The notes under the pieces are model-generated. The model did no database searches. It had not been told where the DNA came from and saw only the letters and a program-made list of their open reading frames with translations. From contig NZ_CAMLJP010000091.1 in the NCBI RefSeq assembly GCF_946480385.1, positions 1 to 26,258 on the forward strand: a stretch of 26,258 bases of DNA, read 5' to 3'. This DNA is from an uncultured Azospirillum sp. (GTDB taxonomy: Bacteria > Pseudomonadota > Alphaproteobacteria > Azospirillales > Azospirillaceae). A program made the position numbers and the translations under genes. Of this stretch, positions 23,106 through 26,258 are shown piece by piece. Each line of letters opens with the position of its first letter. Position 1 is the first letter of the stretch.

Positions 23106-25604
23106 ATGTTCCTGTCCCGCCGCGATTACCTGAAGGCGCAAGCCGCCGCTGCCGCCGCCGCGGCGGCCGGAATCTCGCTGCCCGCATCCGCCGCCAACAT
23201 CCTGACCGGTGAAGGCGCCAAGCTGAACTGGTCCAAGGCCCCCTGCCGGTTCTGCGGCACCGGCTGCAGCGTGATGGTCGGCGTCAAGGACGGCCGCGTG
23301 GTCGCCACCCACGGCGACGTGAAGGCCGAGGTGAACCGCGGCCTGAACTGCGTGAAGGGCTATTTCCTGTCCAAGATCATGTATGGCGAGGACCGGCTGA
23401 ACCAGCCGCTGCTGCGCATGAAGGACGGCAAGTTCGACAAGGACGGCGAGTTCACCCCCATCACCTGGGACGCCGCCTTCGACATCATGGCGCAGAAGTG
23501 GAAGGAGACCCTGAAGAAGAAGGGTCCGACCGCCGTCGGCATGTTCGGCTCCGGCCAGTGGACCATCTATGAGGGCTATGCCGCCTCCAAGCTGATGAAG
23601 GCCGGTCTGCGCTCCAACAACCTGGATCCGAACGCCCGCCACTGCATGGCGTCGGCGGTGGCCGGCTTCATGCGCACCTTCGGCATGGACGAGCCGATGG
23701 GCTGCTACGACGACATGGAGCACGCCGACGCCTTCGTGCTGTGGGGCTCCAACATGGCGGAGATGCACCCCATCCTGTGGACGCGCGTCACCGACCGCCG
23801 CCTCAGCCATCCCGGCTGCAAGGTTGCCGTGCTGTCGACCTACGAGCACCGCAGCTTCGACCTCGCCGACATCGGCCTGGTCTTCACCCCCGGGTCCGAC
23901 CTGGCGATCCTGAACTACATCGCCAACCACATCATCAAGACCGGCCGGGTGAACAAGGAGTTCATCGAGAAGCACTGCAACTTCAAGCGCGGCCGCGACG
24001 ACATCGGCTATGGCCTGCGTCCCGAGAACCCGCTGGAGCAGAAGGCGAAGAACGCCGCCAAGGCCAACGACTCCGACCCGATCACCTTCGACGAGTTCGC
24101 CAAGTTCGTCGAACCCTACACGCTGGACAAGGCGCACGAGCTGTCGGGCGTGCCGAAGAACCGGCTGGAGGCGCTGGCCGAGCTGTATGCCGACCCGAAG
24201 GTGAAGGTCGTATCTTTCTGGACCATGGGCTTCAACCAGCATGTCCGCGGCGTCTGGGCCAACAACCTCTGCTACAACATCCACCTGCTGACCGGCAAAA
24301 TCTCCCAGCCCGGCAACGGCCCCTTCTCGCTGACCGGCCAGCCGTCGGCCTGCGGCACCGCGCGCGAGGTCGGCACCTTCTCCCACCGGCTGCCCGCCGA
24401 CATGGTGGTGACCAACCCCGAGCACCGCAAACATGCCGAGGAGATCTGGAAGCTGCCGGAGGGGACCATCCCCGACAAGGTCGGCTACCACGCCGTCCAG
24501 CAGGACCGCATGCTCAAGGACGGCAAGCTCAACGCCTACTGGGTCATGTGCAACAACAACATGCAGACGGCCCCGAACACGGCGAAGGAGACCTTCCCCG
24601 GCTACCGCAACCCGGAGAACTTCGTCGTCGTCTCCGATCCCTACCCGACCGTGACGGCGCTGGCCGCCGACCTGATCCTACCCACCGCCATGTGGGTGGA
24701 GAAGGAGGGCGGCTACGGCAACGCCGAGCGTCGCACCCAGCTATGGCGCCAGCTGGTCGACGCGCCGGACGGCGCGCGCTCCGACCTGTGGCAGCTCATG
24801 GAGTTCTCCAAGCGCTTCACCGTGGAAGAGGTGTGGCCGGAAGAGCTGCTGAACAAGAAGCCTGAACTGCGCGGCAAGACCCTCTACGAGGTGCTGTTCC
24901 GCAACGGTCAGGTCGATCGCTTCCCGCTGTCCGACCTCGACCCGGCCTACAACAACCAGGAGGCCAAGGAAGCCGGCTTCTACGTCCAGAAGGGCCTGTT
25001 CGAGGAATATGCCGCCTTCGGCCGCGGCCATGGCCACGATCTGGCGCCCTTCGAGCAATACCACCAGGAACGCGGCCTGCGCTGGCCGGTGGTGGACGGC
25101 AAGGAGACCAAGTGGCGCTACCGCGAGGGCTCCGACCCGTACGTGAAGGCCGGCGAGGGCATGCGTTTCTACGGCAACAAGGACGGCAAGGCCAACGTCT
25201 TCGCCCTGCCCTACGAGCCGCCGGCCGAGATGCCCGACGCCGACTATCCCTTCTGGCTCAGCACCGGTCGCGTGATCGAGCACTGGCACAGCGGGTCGAT
25301 GACCATGCGGGTTCCCGAGCTGCGCAAGGCCTTCCCGAATGCCGTGGTCTTCATGCACCCCGACGACGCCAAGGAGCTGAACGTCCGGCGTGGCCAGGAG
25401 GTGCGCGTCACCTCCCGCCGCGGCGAGGTGCGGGTGCGGGTCGAGACGCGCGGGCGCAACAAGCCGCCGCGCGGCCTGGTCTTCGTCCCCTTCTTCGACC
25501 AGACGGTCCTCATCAACAAGGTGACGCTCGACGCCACCGATCCCATCAGCAAGCAGACCGACTTCAAGAAATGCGCGGTCAAGATCACGCCCGTGAACGC
25601 CTGA
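23106..25604 (+). CDS. napA: Periplasmic nitrate reductase, catalytic subunit
   Basis: An 832-residue molybdoenzyme that reduces nitrate to nitrite in the periplasm. The N-terminus has a twin-arginine signal (SRRDYLK, an alanine run, and a cut near ASA-A, residues 28-30), so it is exported folded. The [4Fe-4S] cluster is bound by C47, C50, C54 and C82 ([13 protein letters not shown]), and the molybdenum ligand is C180 in [10 protein letters not shown]. Further bis-MGD contacts include [38 protein letters not shown] and the C-terminal [15 protein letters not shown]. Length matches Rhodobacter and E. coli NapA. A GGAG site lies upstream of the ATG, and napB follows 14 bp after the stop. All key residues are present. 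Confidence 0.98.
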   Translation: MFLSRRDYLKAQAAAAAAAAAGISLPASAANILTGEGAKLNWSKAPCRFCGTGCSVMVGVKDGRVVATHGDVKAEVNRGLNCVKGYFLSKIMYGEDRLNQPLLRMKDGKFDKDGEFTPITWDAAFDIMAQKWKETLKKKGPTAVGMFGSGQWTIYEGYAASKLMKAGLRSNNLDPNARHCMASAVAGFMRTFGMDEPMGCYDDMEHADAFVLWGSNMAEMHPILWTRVTDRRLSHPGCKVAVLSTYEHRSFDLADIGLVFTPGSDLAILNYIANHIIKTGRVNKEFIEKHCNFKRGRDDIGYGLRPENPLEQKAKNAAKANDSDPITFDEFAKFVEPYTLDKAHELSGVPKNRLEALAELYADPKVKVVSFWTMGFNQHVRGVWANNLCYNIHLLTGKISQPGNGPFSLTGQPSACGTAREVGTFSHRLPADMVVTNPEHRKHAEEIWKLPEGTIPDKVGYHAVQQDRMLKDGKLNAYWVMCNNNMQTAPNTAKETFPGYRNPENFVVVSDPYPTVTALAADLILPTAMWVEKEGGYGNAERRTQLWRQLVDAPDGARSDLWQLMEFSKRFTVEEVWPEELLNKKPELRGKTLYEVLFRNGQVDRFPLSDLDPAYNNQEAKEAGFYVQKGLFEEYAAFGRGHGHDLAPFEQYHQERGLRWPVVDGKETKWRYREGSDPYVKAGEGMRFYGNKDGKANVFALPYEPPAEMPDADYPFWLSTGRVIEHWHSGSMTMRVPELRKAFPNAVVFMHPDDAKELNVRRGQEVRVTSRRGEVRVRVETRGRNKPPRGLVFVPFFDQTVLINKVTLDATDPISKQTDFKKCAVKITPVNA

Positions 25605-25618
25605 GGAGTGTCGGCATC

Positions 25619-26143
25619 ATGAAGACCCGTTTCCTGATTGCCGCGCTGGCCTTTCTGGCCGGCGTTCCGGCCCTGACCATCGGCGTCGCCACCAACGGCG
25701 TGGCCGCGGACAAACCTATCGTCGCTGGAACCGGCACCGGCACGGTCGGGGGGATCAAGGTCCCCTCCACCAACCACCCGATCACCACGGACGTCCCGGC
25801 CGAGGCGACCCACCGCGAGATCACCGACGACCAGAAGCGCGTGCGCAACTATGCCGACCAGCCGCCGCTGATCCCACATGCCATCCGCGACTATCAGATC
25901 GACCTGAACATCAACAAGTGCCTGACCTGCCACGACCGCCGCAACACGGCCGGCTCGCAGGCGCCGATGCTGTCGGTCACCCATTTCCAGGACCGTGACG
26001 GCCAGACGCTGGGCACGGTGGCGGCGCGGCGCTACTTCTGCACCCAGTGCCATGTGCCGCAGACCGACGCCCAGCCGATCGTCCCCAACAGCTTCCAAGA
26101 CTTCGATTCGGTCCTGGGCCATGCTCAAGGCGGCCAGAAATGA
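25619..26143 (+). CDS. napB: Periplasmic nitrate reductase, diheme cytochrome c subunit
   Basis: A 174-residue periplasmic cytochrome with a Sec signal peptide (residues 1-30). Two c-type heme sites are present: CLTCH (101-105) and CTQCH (141-145), with H87 (PHAIR) and H122 (THF) as likely distal ligands. It passes electrons from NapC to NapA. The ATG has GAGGAG upstream and lies 14 bp after napA. The stop overlaps the napC start (ATGA). Confidence 0.96.
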   Translation: MKTRFLIAALAFLAGVPALTIGVATNGVAADKPIVAGTGTGTVGGIKVPSTNHPITTDVPAEATHREITDDQKRVRNYADQPPLIPHAIRDYQIDLNINKCLTCHDRRNTAGSQAPMLSVTHFQDRDGQTLGTVAARRYFCTQCHVPQTDAQPIVPNSFQDFDSVLGHAQGGQK

Positions 26144-26258
26144 CGATCCGCTCCGCATTTCTGGGCCTGTGGCGGCTGTTCGCCCGCCCCAGCGTCCATT
26201 TCGGCCTGGGCTTCCTGACGCTGGGCGGCTTCATCGCCGGCGTCGTCTTCTGGGGCGG
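26140..26258 (+). CDS. napC: Tetraheme quinol dehydrogenase NapC, N-terminal part (cut by window edge)
   Basis: The first 39 codons of the gene after napB, starting at the ATG inside the napB stop overlap. The peptide begins MTIRSAFLGLWRLFARPSVH and then enters a hydrophobic helix (FGLGFLTLGGFIAGVVFWG), matching the single membrane anchor at the start of NapC/NirT cytochromes, which oxidise membrane quinol and reduce NapB. The heme-binding motifs lie beyond the window. Confidence 0.92.
   Translation, partial: MTIRSAFLGLWRLFARPSVHFGLGFLTLGGFIAGVVFWG

Overview
The window is high-GC chromosomal DNA of an alphaproteobacterium. An Azospirillum-type member of the Rhodospirillales fits best, judging from the protein sequences, the rpsA-cmk-aroA block running beside a FYDLN-type zinc-ribbon gene and tRNA-Ala, the class II AroA, and a napEDABC operon. 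It is mostly core genome. I see no insertion sequence, prophage, CRISPR array or rRNA. The two window edges cut nrdJ (left) and napC (right).

Layout. 1-383 is the start of nrdJ (B12-dependent ribonucleotide reductase, minus strand). A gene-free stretch of about 760 bp follows, with possible NrdR boxes and a cluster of inverted half-sites, and leads into a secreted PRC-barrel protein. From 1719 to 5668 the minus strand carries rpsA, cmk and aroA (gene order aroA, cmk, rpsA). Upstream of aroA, at about 5821-5908 on the minus strand, is a candidate small RNA with three anti-Shine-Dalgarno CCUCC motifs and an intrinsic terminator. Next come the FYDLN zinc-ribbon gene, tRNA-Ala(GGC), a periplasmic cyclohexadienyl dehydratase (PheC-like), tRNA-Val(GAC) and an N-formylglutamate amidohydrolase. 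A second small RNA of the same general design lies at about 9290-9390, again on the minus strand.

otsA (trehalose-6-phosphate synthase) has an exact GGAAC-N16-CGTT promoter of the general stress sigma factor EcfG type. It is followed by glucokinase, a single-domain ModE-like regulator, a YqaA/DedA-type membrane protein and a SPOUT methyltransferase. A minus-strand gene then encodes a free-standing sigma-70 region 1.1 domain with a C-terminal membrane anchor. After msrA, a tight plus-strand run encodes a PAS-like protein, an FtsK-type translocase without membrane segments, a DinB-fold protein and a PPOX-class flavin protein. Two minus-strand genes follow, a 7TMR-DISM histidine kinase and an MgtC/SapB membrane protein.

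The right end is the periplasmic nitrate reductase operon napE-napD-napA-napB-napC. It sits behind a perfect FNR/FixK-type palindrome (TTGAC-N4-GTCAA) placed for class II activation. Working together: NapC should feed quinol electrons to NapB and NapA in the periplasm; NapD is the NapA maturation chaperone. The features that most deserve follow-up are the pair of anti-SD small RNAs, the membrane-anchored sigma-1.1 protein, the membrane-free FtsK, the EcfG promoter of otsA and the PheC-type enzyme, which is easy to mislabel as an amino-acid binding protein.
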